This document shows, one piece after another, positions 5,078-5,387 of a stretch of DNA of 5,387 nucleotides. This DNA comes from JBDGPU01 sp042219525 (GTDB taxonomy: Archaea > Halobacteriota > Halobacteria > Halobacteriales > Haloferacaceae). The DNA is taken from the NCBI GenBank assembly GCA_042219525.1, contig JBDGPU010000147.1, forward strand, positions 1 through 5,387, written 5' to 3'. How positions within the stretch are numbered: the first letter of the stretch is position 1; each line of letters starts with the position of its first letter. Made by a program: the position numbers and the translations under genes. The notes under the pieces are model-generated. The model was given only the letters and a program-made list of their open reading frames with translations. It searched no databases and was not told the DNA's origin.

Positions 5078-5301
5078 GACAGCAACGCAGACTCCTCGAA
5101 AGTCCTCGGCCGCTCTTGCTTATAAACTGTATGCTCAGATGCAGACGCTGCTGCGCTGGACAGCAACGCAAACACCCAGAAAGCCCTCGGCCGCTCGCGG
5201 TCGCTGAACGACATATCCGCGCCTCTCCGCACCGCCCGGCGCGGATAGGGGTCGATTCAGCGACTCCCCTGCGGCGCGACCGGCCATCGCCCTTTCAGTC
5301 C
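5078..5301 (-). repeat. Inverted copy of the composite repeat
   Basis: Read leftwards, this block has the same order of parts as the one at 7-383. It starts with GGACTGAAAGGG (5301 to 5290), continues with a 34-base hairpin (5247 to 5214), and then has two 38-base units (5196-5159 and 5115-5078) that differ at five positions and are 81 bases apart. Each unit contains GAGCGGCCGAGG followed by GCTTTC or ACTTTC, clearly related to the AGCGGCTGGGGCTTTC of the left block. Distances from the box also agree: the hairpin begins 54 bases in (52 on the left) and the first GCTTTC about 117 bases in (124 on the left). The 43-base spacer between the units includes TTATAAA. Function is unknown. Confidence 0.7.
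5214..5247. repeat. Ten-base-pair hairpin in the right composite repeat
   Basis: TATCCGCGCC (5214-5223) and GGCGCGGATA (5238-5247) are perfect inverted arms around a 14-base loop. Next to it, AGGGGTCG and CGACTCCCCT (about 5247-5271) can form a second, imperfect stem. The position within the composite repeat matches that of the left hairpin (59-91), but the stem sequence is different. Confidence 0.6.
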
Positions 5302-5387
5302 GCCAGGACCGCAACCGCACCGCGGCAGCAACGCACCGCAACCGCAATTCCTCAGCCCTCCCCAGCCTCGGCCGGGGCGCGCCGGCA
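5302..5387. other. GC-rich edge without a recognised gene
   Basis: This edge is very GC-rich, with repeated CCGCAAC and CGCACCGC words between about 5310 and 5347 that look like short tandem or slipped repeats. A leftward frame stays open from the window edge but is arginine-rich and runs on into the repeat, so it is not a credible gene. The C-terminus of a leftward gene ending near 5352 cannot be excluded, but too little of it is visible. Confidence 0.3.

Noticed and set aside
5135..5387. Leftward open frame from the right edge
   Set aside because: It is arginine-rich with no motif and passes through the hairpin and repeat units, so it is most likely a chance frame in GC-rich DNA.

Overview
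The window looks like haloarchaeal chromosomal DNA. The proteins are strongly acidic and the third codon positions are rich in G and C. The promoters are archaeal, with TATA-like boxes about 25 bases before start codons that have no leader, and one haloarchaeon-specific protein type is present. I would not name a genus from sequence alone. Five genes are well supported. No rRNA, tRNA or CRISPR array was found.

Layout. Positions 1-454 hold no gene but carry a composite repeat: a GGACTGAAAGGG box, a long hairpin, then four degenerate GCTTTC-centred units spaced 74-79 bases apart. Two rightward genes follow, each with its own TATA box and almost no leader: methylmalonyl-CoA epimerase (455-838) and a small multi-spanning membrane protein (898-1557). 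An IS200/IS605-group element of the tnpB-only (IS1341-like) kind fills about 1630-3080. Its TnpB nuclease has an intact D/E/D active site and zinc ribbon, and hairpins lie at both ends. The right end abuts the stop codon of a leftward 3-hydroxyacyl-CoA dehydrogenase gene (3082-3939). A divergent promoter region (3940-4170) separates this from a rightward helix-hairpin-helix-type protein (4171-4905). The final 480 bases hold no convincing gene but carry a second, inverted copy of the left composite repeat.

How the parts fit. The epimerase (propionyl-CoA/methylmalonyl-CoA route) and the dehydrogenase (beta-oxidation or 3-hydroxybutyryl-CoA metabolism) both act on acyl-CoA, but they are not in one operon. 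The tnpB element sits between their neighbourhoods and is probably a later arrival.

Most interesting are two things. First, any guide RNA made from the 3' end of tnpB would take its guide from the last codons of the dehydrogenase gene and would be antisense to its mRNA. Second, the two ends of the window carry the same box-hairpin-phased-repeat architecture in opposite orientation, which none of the genes explains.
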